From an uncultured bacterium (GTDB lineage Bacteria; Bacillota; Clostridia; Oscillospirales; Oscillospiraceae), in the NCBI GenBank assembly GCA_905214155.1, contig CAJMLC010000049.1, forward strand, positions 1 to 11,467: a stretch of 11,467 nt of DNA, read 5' to 3'. The stretch's first letter is position 1, and every line of letters starts with the position of its first letter. The notes beneath the pieces are model-generated. The model was not told where the DNA came from, searched no databases, and saw nothing but the letters and a program-made list of their open reading frames with translations. Positions 1 through 6,412 of the stretch are shown piece after piece. The translations under genes were made by a program, and so were the position numbers.

Positions 1-280
1 AGAGCTGGATGCGGCCGGTCTTGTCCTGAATGTCGCAGAAGGAGACCTTGCCCATGCCGCGCTTGGACATCATGCGCCCCGCGATCGAGACGGGTTTGCC
101 CTCCATCTCGTCAAAATGCGCTTTGATCTCCTCGGCGTTGGACGTGCAGACAAATTTCGTCAGCTGGAAGGGGTCATGCCCCTCGGCCTGAAGCTGCGCC
201 AGCTTCTCGCGCCGGACCTTGATTTGGTCGCCGACGGAGAGCTCCGGCGTTTGGCTCGCGTTCTTTGGTTCCTGTCCCAT
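1..280 (-). CDS. lysS: Lysyl-tRNA synthetase, N-terminal part (cut by window edge)
   Basis: Class II lysyl-tRNA synthetase, which charges tRNA-Lys with lysine in the cytoplasm. Only the first 93 codons are inside the window. The visible part shows the usual LysS start: a short charged leader, the helix with RREKLAQLQAEGHDPF (about residues 24-39), and the beginning of the OB-fold anticodon-binding domain with VSIAGRMMSKRGMGKVSF and a following DKTGRIQL strand, all typical of this family. The catalytic domain lies beyond the left edge. The ATG at 278-280 is preceded by an AAGGAA Shine-Dalgarno in the 15-bp gap after greA, so the two genes are almost certainly cotranscribed. The greA-lysS pair is common in Firmicutes. 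Identity is secure; whether the rest of the gene is intact cannot be seen. Confidence 0.93.
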   Translation of the reverse strand, partial: MGQEPKNASQTPELSVGDQIKVRREKLAQLQAEGHDPFQLTKFVCTSNAEEIKAHFDEMEGKPVSIAGRMMSKRGMGKVSFCDIQDKTGRIQL

Positions 281-295
281 ATCGTTCCTTCTTTC

Positions 296-769
296 TCAGC
301 GCTCGATCGTGAGCACCTTGTACTTCAGCGTGCCGACCGGGGCCTCGACCTCGACGATGTCGCCCACCACATGGCCGAGCATCGCGCGGCCAAACGGGGA
401 ATCGTCCGAGATGCGGCACTCCATCGGGTTGGCCTCCTGCGAGCCGACGATGGCGTACAGCTCTTCGTCGCCGGTCTCGATGTCCTCGACCTTGATCGTG
501 CAGCCGAGACCGATGCGGCCCTCGGCCTCTTCGCTCTCGTCGATGATGACGGCGTGCGCCAGAATGTTCTCTACCTCGGCGATGCGGCCATAGAGCTTGG
601 CCTGCTCGTTTTTGGCTTCGTCATATTCGCTGTTTTCCGAGAGGTCGCCGAACGAACGGGCCTCTTTGATCTGCTCGGCGACTTCCTTTTCGCGCGTCGT
701 CTTCAGATAGTGCAGTTCCTGCTCCAGCTCCTTGAGGCGGAGCGTGCTGATTTTGAATTCTTTTGCCAT
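296..769 (-). CDS. greA: Transcription elongation factor GreA
   Basis: GreA binds in the RNA polymerase secondary channel and stimulates cleavage of backtracked RNA so that stalled complexes resume. The 157-residue length is normal for the family. Residues 1-75 form the antiparallel coiled coil, with the hallmark tip GDLSENSEYDEAKNEQ at about 41-56; D42 and E45 correspond to the acidic tip residues that coordinate the catalytic magnesium. The C-terminal FKBP-like domain carries SPFGRAMLGHVVGD (about 124-137) and EVEAPVG. The ATG start has an AGAAAGGA Shine-Dalgarno upstream. The gene is first in a unit with lysS and has its own strong promoter (838-867), whose -35 box lies over the end of ctpA. 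No anomaly seen. Confidence 0.97.
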   Translation of the reverse strand: MAKEFKISTLRLKELEQELHYLKTTREKEVAEQIKEARSFGDLSENSEYDEAKNEQAKLYGRIAEVENILAHAVIIDESEEAEGRIGLGCTIKVEDIETGDEELYAIVGSQEANPMECRISDDSPFGRAMLGHVVGDIVEVEAPVGTLKYKVLTIER

Positions 770-837
770 AATTCGCGGTCCTTTCTATCGTCGTCCCCGG
801 AAAAGCGGGGAAGAATGTTCCTAAAACGCCAGTTGCC

Positions 838-867
838 ATTATAGCCGCACCGGGCGCGGTCTGTCAA
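838..867 (-). promoter_or_regulatory. Sigma-A type promoter of greA-lysS
   Basis: On the minus strand TTGACA (862-867) and TATAAT (838-843) are both perfect consensus hexamers, separated by 18 bp. Transcription would start near 831, giving a leader of about 60 nt before greA. The leader contains a small hairpin (CCCCG at 806-810 read on the minus strand, pairing with CGGGG at 795-799) ahead of the Shine-Dalgarno. The -35 hexamer overlaps the TGA stop codon of ctpA (864-866). Confidence 0.88.
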
Positions 868-2066
868 GAGATTTTCTGCGTCAATGTGTCGATCGCGGCC
901 TGAAATTGCGGATCGTCCGCCCGTTCGAGCGCGTTGTAATACAGCAGCGCGTATTGCTCGTCGTCAAGATCGACCACGACGTCCGGCGTCACGCCCGTTT
1001 CCGTCAGGCTCTTGCCGTTTGGCGTGTAGTATTTGCCGATCGAAAGATTGACCATCGAACCGTCGGAGAGGTAGAACGCGGTCTGGAAATTGCCCTTGCC
1101 ATAGGTCTGCGAGCCGACGATCGTCGCCCACTCGTACTCCTGGAGCGCCGCCGCGAAGAACTCCGCTGCGGAGTAGGAATCCTCGTTCACGAGCACCGCC
1201 ATCGGCAGCTCGACGCAGCTTGCGTCCGATGTGTCGACCTCCTCACGCCCCGCGTAATCCACGCTGCGGAACAGATCGCCCTCCGGCAGCAGATAATCCA
1301 GCACCTTCACCAGCTCGTCGGCATAGCCGCCGGGATTGAAGCGCACGTCGAAGAGCAGCGCCTCCGCGCCCTGACCAATCAGATCCTGCACAAAGGCGAT
1401 GGTCTCGGCGGCGGAGCGGTCGTCAAAGTTGTCGATCTTCACATAGCCGATGTTCCCGTCCAGCAGCTCGCCGGTCACGACCGGCGTCTCGATGCTCCGC
1501 CGCTCGACGGAGACATCATATTCTGCGCCATCGCGGGAGAAGTGCATGTTGACGCGCGTGCCTTCCTCGCCGCGCACGAGATCACGCGTCCCGTCGATGC
1601 CGAGCGTGAGGACATCCTCGCCCTCGACCGCCAGCAGCAGATCGCCTGCACGGATCCCGGCTTCCTCCGCCGGACCGCCGGCCGCGACCTCTTCGACGCG
1701 CATCCCGCCGGCCTCTGTATCCTCGGTGATCGTGATGCCGACGCCGACGTAGGCGTTTGCCATCGATTCCTCGTAGGCCGCGACCTCGTCCGCCGAGAGA
1801 TAATAGCTCCATTCGTCGCCCGTCGCGTCCACCATGCCTGCCGCCGCGCCGTCGGCCAGCGTGTCTTCGTCGTAGTCATCGATGAAATAGGTCCCGATGA
1901 TCTTCTGTACCTCGGCGGCCTTGGCCTGCACGGGGGAATCTTCATCGCGTGCGGAGAGCGCCGCGGCATATCTGGTGTTCAGGTACTGCACCGCGGCGAT
2001 AAACGACCCCGCTGCGATCACAAACGCGCACAGGAGCGCCAGAACGATCTTCCAGCCCTTCTTCAT
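864..2066 (-). CDS. ctpA: S41-family C-terminal processing peptidase (CtpA/Prc type)
   Basis: Membrane-anchored serine protease of family S41 that trims C-termini of envelope proteins. Residues 7-27 are a hydrophobic signal anchor after MKKGWK, placing the rest outside the membrane. A PDZ domain spans about 105-190, with the VGVGITI strand and the EEAGIRAGDLLLAVEG loop. The S41 core follows: GYVKIDNF (207-214), DVRFNPGG (240-247), and NEDSYSAAEF, in which S299 is the expected nucleophile. K324 of TYGKGNFQ lies 25 residues later, the usual Ser-Lys spacing, and Q328 is also kept, so the enzyme should be active. Length (400 aa) is ordinary. The ATG has a GAGGTGG ribosome site. It follows the M23 hydrolase gene after 73 bp that contain a strong hairpin, and its end carries the greA promoter. 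The substrate is unknown; neighbouring FtsEX and hydrolase make a wall-related target reasonable. Confidence 0.93.
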   Translation of the reverse strand: MKKGWKIVLALLCAFVIAAGSFIAAVQYLNTRYAAALSARDEDSPVQAKAAEVQKIIGTYFIDDYDEDTLADGAAAGMVDATGDEWSYYLSADEVAAYEESMANAYVGVGITITEDTEAGGMRVEEVAAGGPAEEAGIRAGDLLLAVEGEDVLTLGIDGTRDLVRGEEGTRVNMHFSRDGAEYDVSVERRSIETPVVTGELLDGNIGYVKIDNFDDRSAAETIAFVQDLIGQGAEALLFDVRFNPGGYADELVKVLDYLLPEGDLFRSVDYAGREEVDTSDASCVELPMAVLVNEDSYSAAEFFAAALQEYEWATIVGSQTYGKGNFQTAFYLSDGSMVNLSIGKYYTPNGKSLTETGVTPDVVVDLDDEQYALLYYNALERADDPQFQAAIDTLTQKIS

Positions 2067-2085
2067 TCTGCCACCTCAATTCGAG

Positions 2086-2124
2086 TAAAATCGTTCCCAC
2101 AGCCTGAAATCCAGGCTGTGGGAA
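2086..2124 (-). terminator. Strong hairpin between the M23 hydrolase gene and ctpA (terminator or attenuator)
   Basis: A perfect 13-bp stem, TTCCCACAGCCTG against CAGGCTGTGGGAA (2094-2106 and 2112-2124), with a 5-nt loop. On the minus strand it is followed by CGATTTTA, a short U-rich run. It could terminate part of the ftsEX-hydrolase transcript, or act as a processing or stabilising hairpin. No promoter is evident between it and ctpA, so some read-through seems to be required for ctpA expression. Confidence 0.7.
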
Positions 2125-2139
2125 CTGCGTACATGCTTC

Positions 2140-3411
2140 TTACGGCATCGAGACGTAGTTCAGCGGGTTGACGTCCGAGCCGTTATAATAGATCGTAAAG
2201 TGCAGGTGCGGGCCGGTCGACCAGCCGGTGGAGCCGACGTAGCCGATGGTCTGCCCGGCGGAGACGGTGTCGCCGACGGAGACGATATAGTTCGTCATAT
2301 GCCCGTAGAGGCTGGAATATCCGTCGCCGTGGTTGATCGTGACCATGTTGCCGTAGGCCTCATTGTAGGTCGCGGAGGTGACGGTGCCCGCCTTGGTGGC
2401 GTAGATGGCTGTGCCCTCGCCCGCCGCGAAATCCACGCCGTTGTGCCACTTTTTCGTGCCGCTGAGCGGGTGGATACGGTAGCCGTAGGCGTCCGTGATT
2501 TTGGTCGCATAGGCCATTGGGAACACAAAGCCGCTCGCCGATGCGCTGCCGGACGAGCCGGACGCGGAGCTGCTGCCCGTGTTGTTCTTTGCTGCTGCGG
2601 CGATCCTGGCCGCTTCCTCGCGGGACAGCGCGTTGAAGTAATCCGTCTCAGACTTGGCGATCTGGGCCGAGAGCTCGTCCTCCATCGCCTCATAGTCCGC
2701 GTACTCTGCGGACATGGACTCGTATTCCTTCGCCATCTGGATCAGCAGCTCATCCGATTCGGCCCGCTGGGTCTCCAGCTCGGCCTGCTGTACAGCCAGC
2801 TCGTCCTTCGCGGCGTTCAGGTCGTCCATCTGTGTCTCAAGATCCGCGCGTTCACCCGCGATCTTCTCGGACATCGCCTTCAGCTTTTCCATCATCAGCT
2901 GGTCAGCCTTCGCGATCTCCTGGATCATGTCGATCTTGTCGAGCAGATCGGAGAAGCTCCGCGCCCCGAACAGGATCGACCAGTAGGAGATCTTGCCGGT
3001 CTCCTCCATCGTGCGCAGCCGCGCCTTGTACTGTTCATTGAGCGCCGCTTCCTCGGCGAGCGAATCTTCCAGCTCGCTCTGCTTGTCCGCGATCAGCAGG
3101 CTGTACTGCTGGATCTGCGCGTTGAGGTTTTCAATCGTCTGGCGGGACATGTCCATCTGCTTGTCGATGTCCGCCTTCTTTTCGATCAGCGTCTGCGTCT
3201 CGGCCTCGTTCTGATTGATCTCGGCCTTCAGCGCGTCCGACTGCTTTTTCAGCTCTGCCTGCTGCGCCCGCAGGTCGACCAGCTCCTTCTCGATCTCCTT
3301 CGAGCTGGCCGCGTCGACCATCAGGATCAGCGCCGTCGACACCAGCGACAGCGTCATGATGACGGCCAGCGCGATGCAGACGATGCGTTTGAATTTGTTT
3401 CTGGATTGCAT
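2140..3411 (-). CDS. PcsB/EnvC-like coiled-coil M23 peptidoglycan hydrolase
   Basis: Predicted cell-wall endopeptidase exported to the surface. Residues 8-34 are a signal peptide or anchor. A long, nearly uninterrupted charged coiled coil (about 36-275) includes SYWSILFGARSFSDLLDKID (142-161), very like the hinge block of pneumococcal PcsB and Bacillus CwlO. A Ser/Gly/Ala linker (276-294) leads to a C-terminal M23/LytM domain (about 295-423). The zinc ligands H323 and D327 (WHNGVDF) and H404 (HLHF), and the catalytic histidines H371 (YGHM) and H402, are all present, so unlike E. coli EnvC this domain should be catalytic. It lies 27 bp after ftsX with a GGAGG site, matching the known role of such proteins as the extracellular partner of FtsEX. 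PcsB and CwlO carry CHAP or NlpC/P60 domains instead of M23. Confidence 0.92.
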   Translation of the reverse strand: MQSRNKFKRIVCIALAVIMTLSLVSTALILMVDAASSKEIEKELVDLRAQQAELKKQSDALKAEINQNEAETQTLIEKKADIDKQMDMSRQTIENLNAQIQQYSLLIADKQSELEDSLAEEAALNEQYKARLRTMEETGKISYWSILFGARSFSDLLDKIDMIQEIAKADQLMMEKLKAMSEKIAGERADLETQMDDLNAAKDELAVQQAELETQRAESDELLIQMAKEYESMSAEYADYEAMEDELSAQIAKSETDYFNALSREEAARIAAAAKNNTGSSSASGSSGSASASGFVFPMAYATKITDAYGYRIHPLSGTKKWHNGVDFAAGEGTAIYATKAGTVTSATYNEAYGNMVTINHGDGYSSLYGHMTNYIVSVGDTVSAGQTIGYVGSTGWSTGPHLHFTIYYNGSDVNPLNYVSMP

Positions 3412-3438
3412 GGAATTCCTCCAAATCGTTCTGCTGCC

Positions 3439-4326
3439 CTACACCTTCAGGAACTTCCGGATGGACAGCAAGCTGCCGAACACGCCGACCACAAAGCCCG
3501 TCAGCGCGTAGATGAGCGCCACCGGCTCGATGACGTCGATGAACGGCGCGACCGTGATGAGCTGCAGCGAGTCGATCTCCGCGACCTTCATCGCCACGAA
3601 GTCGTACAGGCCCCATTGCAGGAAAAACGCGATCAGCGCGCCGAGGAAGCCGAGGATGAAGCCCTCGACCACGAACGGCATCCGAATGAACGAGTTCGTC
3701 GCGCCAACCATTTTCATGATCGCAATTTCCTCGCTCCGTGAGTACATCGCCAGCTTGACCGTGTTCGAGATGATCAGCAGCGACACCACGAACAGCACCG
3801 CAATGATCACCGCCGACGCGATGTTCAGCACCTTCTGCACCGTCTGGAAGCCGTTGATGATCTCATACGGCGCATTCACGTCAGACACGCCGTCGACCGC
3901 GCGGATCTGCGCCTCGGTCTCCTTCATCAGGCTGTTGTCCTCCAGCGTGACGACATAGCGGTCGCGGAACGTAGAGGCGTCCAGACCGTTGAACATCGCG
4001 TCGCTGTCCATTTCTTCGACAAAACTGTCGAGCGCTTCGTCGCGCGAGACATATTTGGCCTCGCGGATGTTGGAGATGAGGTTCAGCTGACTGCCGACGC
4101 TCTTGGCCTTCGCCTCGGAATAGCTCTCGTCGATGTAGACGAGCATCTCGTTCTCCTGCTCGAGATCGACGATCATTTCATTCAGATTGAACAGGATGAG
4201 CAGAAAGCTGCCCATGATGATGAGACACGCCACCGTCACGCACACGGCCGCGAACGACATGAAGCCGTTGACGAACACGCCGCGGACGCCCTCGCGCAGC
4301 AGATAACCAATATTATTCTTCTTCAT
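3439..4326 (-). CDS. ftsX: Cell division ABC-type permease FtsX
   Basis: Membrane subunit of FtsEX, which transmits ATP hydrolysis by FtsE to a wall hydrolase outside the cell rather than transporting a substrate. The 295-residue protein has four membrane segments: about 22-46, 166-188, 217-240 and 267-288. A large extracellular loop (about 50-160) between the first two is where FtsX docks its coiled-coil partner. The segment SRSEEIAIMKMVGATNSFIRMPFVVEGF (196-223), given here by range with core EEIAIMKMVGAT, is the FtsX/MacB coupling motif. I place the start at the ATG at 4326, giving MKKNNIGYLLREG; an in-frame ATG further upstream only adds residues that are an out-of-frame reading of ftsE. 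The start lies 14 bp inside the end of ftsE and has no strong ribosome site, which points to translational coupling. Confidence 0.94.
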   Translation of the reverse strand: MKKNNIGYLLREGVRGVFVNGFMSFAAVCVTVACLIIMGSFLLILFNLNEMIVDLEQENEMLVYIDESYSEAKAKSVGSQLNLISNIREAKYVSRDEALDSFVEEMDSDAMFNGLDASTFRDRYVVTLEDNSLMKETEAQIRAVDGVSDVNAPYEIINGFQTVQKVLNIASAVIIAVLFVVSLLIISNTVKLAMYSRSEEIAIMKMVGATNSFIRMPFVVEGFILGFLGALIAFFLQWGLYDFVAMKVAEIDSLQLITVAPFIDVIEPVALIYALTGFVVGVFGSLLSIRKFLKV

Positions 4327-5002
4327 TGAGATAGTACCCGTCCATTCCGTCGCTGATAATAAGCCCTTCGTTGATCGCGACCACGCGCTTCGTGAACCGG
4401 TTGACCAGCTCCTTCTCGTGCGTGACCACCATGACGGTGGTGCCGAGGGCATTGATCTGCTCAAGCAGCATCATGATCTCCAGCGAACGCGCCGGATCGA
4501 GGTTGCCGGTCGGCTCGTCGGCGATGATGACGCTGGGGTTGTTGACCAGTGCGCGGGCGATGGCCACACGCTGCTGCTCGCCGCCGGACAGCTCGTTCGG
4601 CAGCCGCCGGCCCTTGTTCTCCAGCCCCACCAGCTCCAGCACGTAGGGCACGCGCTTTTTGATCTCCTTTTCCGACGCGCCGATGACGCGCATCGCGAAC
4701 GCGACGTTGTCATAGACGGTCTTGTTCTCGATCAGGCGGAAATCCTGAAAGATGACGCCGAGCGTCCGGCGCAGATAGGGGATGGCGCGGCTGCGGATCT
4801 TCTCGAGCTGAAAGCCATTGACGTTCACGCAGCCCTCCGTCGGGGCCAGCTCCGCCGTCAGCAGCTTGATGATCGTCGACTTGCCGGATCCCGACGGGCC
4901 GACCAGAAAGACGAACTCGCCGTCTTCGATCTTCATGCTCACGCCGCGCAGCGCCTTCGTTCCGATGTCGTATGTTTTGACTACGTTAGTAAGTTCGATC
5001 AT
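4313..5002 (-). CDS. ftsE: Cell division ATP-binding protein FtsE
   Basis: Cytoplasmic ABC ATPase of the FtsEX complex. All ABC motifs are present in order: Walker A GPSGSGKST (35-43), Q-loop Q86 in FQDFRL, signature LSGGEQ (138-143), Walker B with catalytic E163 in VIIADEP, D-loop residues GNLDP, and H-loop H195 in VTHEKE. The 229-residue length matches the family. IFQDFRLIENKTVYDNVAFA is the typical FtsE version of the Q-loop region. The ATG has a GGAGA ribosome site, part of which lies in a 6-bp hairpin (5010-5025). It is 38 bp downstream of the CdaR-type regulator gene, with no terminator between them, and overlaps ftsX. Confidence 0.97.
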   Translation of the reverse strand: MIELTNVVKTYDIGTKALRGVSMKIEDGEFVFLVGPSGSGKSTIIKLLTAELAPTEGCVNVNGFQLEKIRSRAIPYLRRTLGVIFQDFRLIENKTVYDNVAFAMRVIGASEKEIKKRVPYVLELVGLENKGRRLPNELSGGEQQRVAIARALVNNPSVIIADEPTGNLDPARSLEIMMLLEQINALGTTVMVVTHEKELVNRFTKRVVAINEGLIISDGMDGYYLNEEE

Positions 5003-5009
5003 GTTATCT

Positions 5010-5033
5010 CCGCATTTCTATGCGGCGCGCCGC
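5010..5033 (-). promoter_or_regulatory. Hairpin over the ftsE ribosome binding site
   Basis: Read on the minus strand, CCGCAT and ATGCGG (5020-5025 and 5010-5015) form a perfect 6-bp stem around an AGAA loop. The last two G of the 3' arm (5010-5011) are the first two of the ftsE Shine-Dalgarno GGAGA (5007-5011). The 5' arm also overlaps a perfect 12-base palindrome, GCGGCGCGCCGC (5022-5033). The structure could damp ftsE translation until ribosomes arrive from the upstream gene. Confidence 0.45.
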
Positions 5034-5040
5034 AAGTCCG

Positions 5041-6135
5041 TCAGATCAGGCGGTTCTCGCGGGACACCAGATATTTTTTGACCATCAGCGCCACCTTGAA
5101 AATGATCGCGTCGTCAAACTCGCGCAGATCGAGGCCCGTGAGCTTCTTGATCTTCTCCAGCCGGTAGACCAGCGTGTTGCGGTGGACGAACAGCTTCCGG
5201 GACGTCTCAGAGACGTTCAGGTTGTTTTCAAAGAATTTGTTGATGGTGAACAGCGTCTCCTGATCGAGGGCGTCGATGGAATTCTTCTTGAACACCTCGG
5301 ACAGGAAGATCTCGCAGAGCGTCGTCGGCAGCTGATAGATGAGCCGCCCGATGCCCAGGTTTTCATAGTTGATGATGGTCTTCTCCGTGTCGAACACCTT
5401 GCCGACCTCAATGGCGACCTGGGCCTCCTTGTAGGAGTCGGCCAGCTCGCGCAGGTGGCTCGCCACGGTGCCGATGCCGATCATCGTCTTGATGAAAAGC
5501 TCCGTGTGCAGCGTCTGCTCGATCTGCCGCGCGATCTTGAGAAGGTCTTCCTTCTCGGTCGTCGGCGTGATCTGCTTGACGATGGCCACGTCCTTTTCAT
5601 TGATGGAGAGGACGAAATCCTGCTGCCGGTCCGGGAACATGCCCGCAAGCAAGTCCACCACGGCCACGTCGGCCCGGCCGACCTGCCGCACCAGGAACAC
5701 CGCGCGCGGCACGTCCGTCACGAAATGAAGCTCCTTCGCACGGATATACACGTCGCCCGGCAAAATGTTGTCCGTGATGATGTTCTTCACGAACGTGCCT
5801 TTGTCGTGTTTTTCTTCATAATAGGTCTTCGCGCCGTTCAGCGCCACGTAGGCCATCACGCACAGGCTCCGGGCGGTCTCGTCGTCGCCCTCGGCAAACA
5901 CGGCGTAATCGAAATACGCGCTCCAGGACACGAGCGGCTTGAACGTCTTCTTATCCACCACCACGATGGAATCCGGCGCACTGTTGAGCCGGATGACCGC
6001 CTCGGGCCATTTCTCGCCGATCATCGACGTATCGCTGCAAGAGATGACATTTGCGTCGGCGTCGATCACGCCGATCATACGGTCGGTGGCTTCTTTCATC
6101 TGAACGATGACACTCTGAAAAACGCGGCTGGACAT
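5041..6135 (-). CDS. CdaR/PucR-family transcriptional regulator
   Basis: Predicted DNA-binding regulator of the sugar-diacid/purine-catabolism (CdaR/PucR) class. The 364 residues show an N-terminal sensor-like region (about 1-120, with IGVIDADANVISCSD at 21-35 and SIVVVDKKTFKPLV), a middle region about 135-265 resembling the CdaR GGDEF-like module, and a C-terminal helix-turn-helix of the PucR type (about 294-355): FFENNLNVSETSRKLFVHRN followed by TLVYRLEKIKKLTGLDLREF. No membrane segment is seen. The ATG has a near-ideal AGGGAGGA site 7 nt upstream. It heads the ftsE-ftsX-hydrolase cluster and is preceded by a good promoter and a 33-bp palindrome, so self-regulation is plausible. The ligand is unknown, and nothing around it suggests sugar-diacid or purine catabolism. 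Confidence 0.85.
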   Translation of the reverse strand: MSSRVFQSVIVQMKEATDRMIGVIDADANVISCSDTSMIGEKWPEAVIRLNSAPDSIVVVDKKTFKPLVSWSAYFDYAVFAEGDDETARSLCVMAYVALNGAKTYYEEKHDKGTFVKNIITDNILPGDVYIRAKELHFVTDVPRAVFLVRQVGRADVAVVDLLAGMFPDRQQDFVLSINEKDVAIVKQITPTTEKEDLLKIARQIEQTLHTELFIKTMIGIGTVASHLRELADSYKEAQVAIEVGKVFDTEKTIINYENLGIGRLIYQLPTTLCEIFLSEVFKKNSIDALDQETLFTINKFFENNLNVSETSRKLFVHRNTLVYRLEKIKKLTGLDLREFDDAIIFKVALMVKKYLVSRENRLI

Positions 6136-6154
6136 GATGATGTCCTCCCTTTCC

Positions 6155-6187
6155 TGACGCAGGACGCAGTCGCTGCGGCGTGCGTCA
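6155..6187 (-). promoter_or_regulatory. 33-bp imperfect palindrome in the regulator leader (possible operator or RNA hairpin)
   Basis: TGACGCA (6155-6161) and its complement TGCGTCA (6181-6187) enclose CGCAG (6165-6169) and CTGCG (6173-6177), separated by symmetric 3-base mismatches and a 3-base centre. It lies between the predicted transcription start (about 6209) and the Shine-Dalgarno (6143-6150). As DNA it looks like a dimer-binding operator; as RNA it would be a 12-bp stem with one internal loop, 4 nt from the ribosome site. Confidence 0.6.
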
Positions 6188-6215
6188 ATGCTTTTTTACA
6201 CAAACAACCATAGAC

Positions 6216-6244
6216 ATAATACTACATTTTCGGCATTTATGCAA
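6216..6244 (-). promoter_or_regulatory. Promoter of the regulator-ftsEX operon
   Basis: On the minus strand TTGCAT (6239-6244) and TATTAT (6216-6221) are spaced by exactly 17 bp within an AT-rich stretch that stands out from the GC-rich surroundings. Transcription should start near 6209. Just upstream of the -35, CATTTT and AAAATG (6256-6261 and 6267-6272) form a small AT-rich inverted repeat that may be an UP-type element. The rest of 6273-6412 holds no gene that I can support. Confidence 0.72.
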
Positions 6245-6412
6245 GAGGCTTTTGACATTTTATTTCAAAATGCCATGCCGTTTTTGTGCTCTTTTCCTAG
6301 TTTTTCGTCACTTGCCCCAAATGTTAGGAGACGGGATGGGACAGTTTTCTTTCGTCAAAATCACAAGAGCGTCCCGCCGTTTTCACAAGATGCTGTGCAT
6401 TCCGTTCTCTGC

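Noticed and set aside
906..3741. Long open frames on the plus strand opposite ctpA, the hydrolase and ftsX (906-2171, 2200-3741), and another at 5020-6213
   Set aside because: They lie antisense to well-recognised genes, are rich in Arg, His, Asp and Leu as expected for shadows in GC-rich DNA, and show no domain or ribosome site.
4327..4464. Longer FtsX start at 4464
   Set aside because: The added 46 residues are an out-of-frame reading of ftsE, rich in Ser, Arg and Trp, and unlike any FtsX N-terminus.
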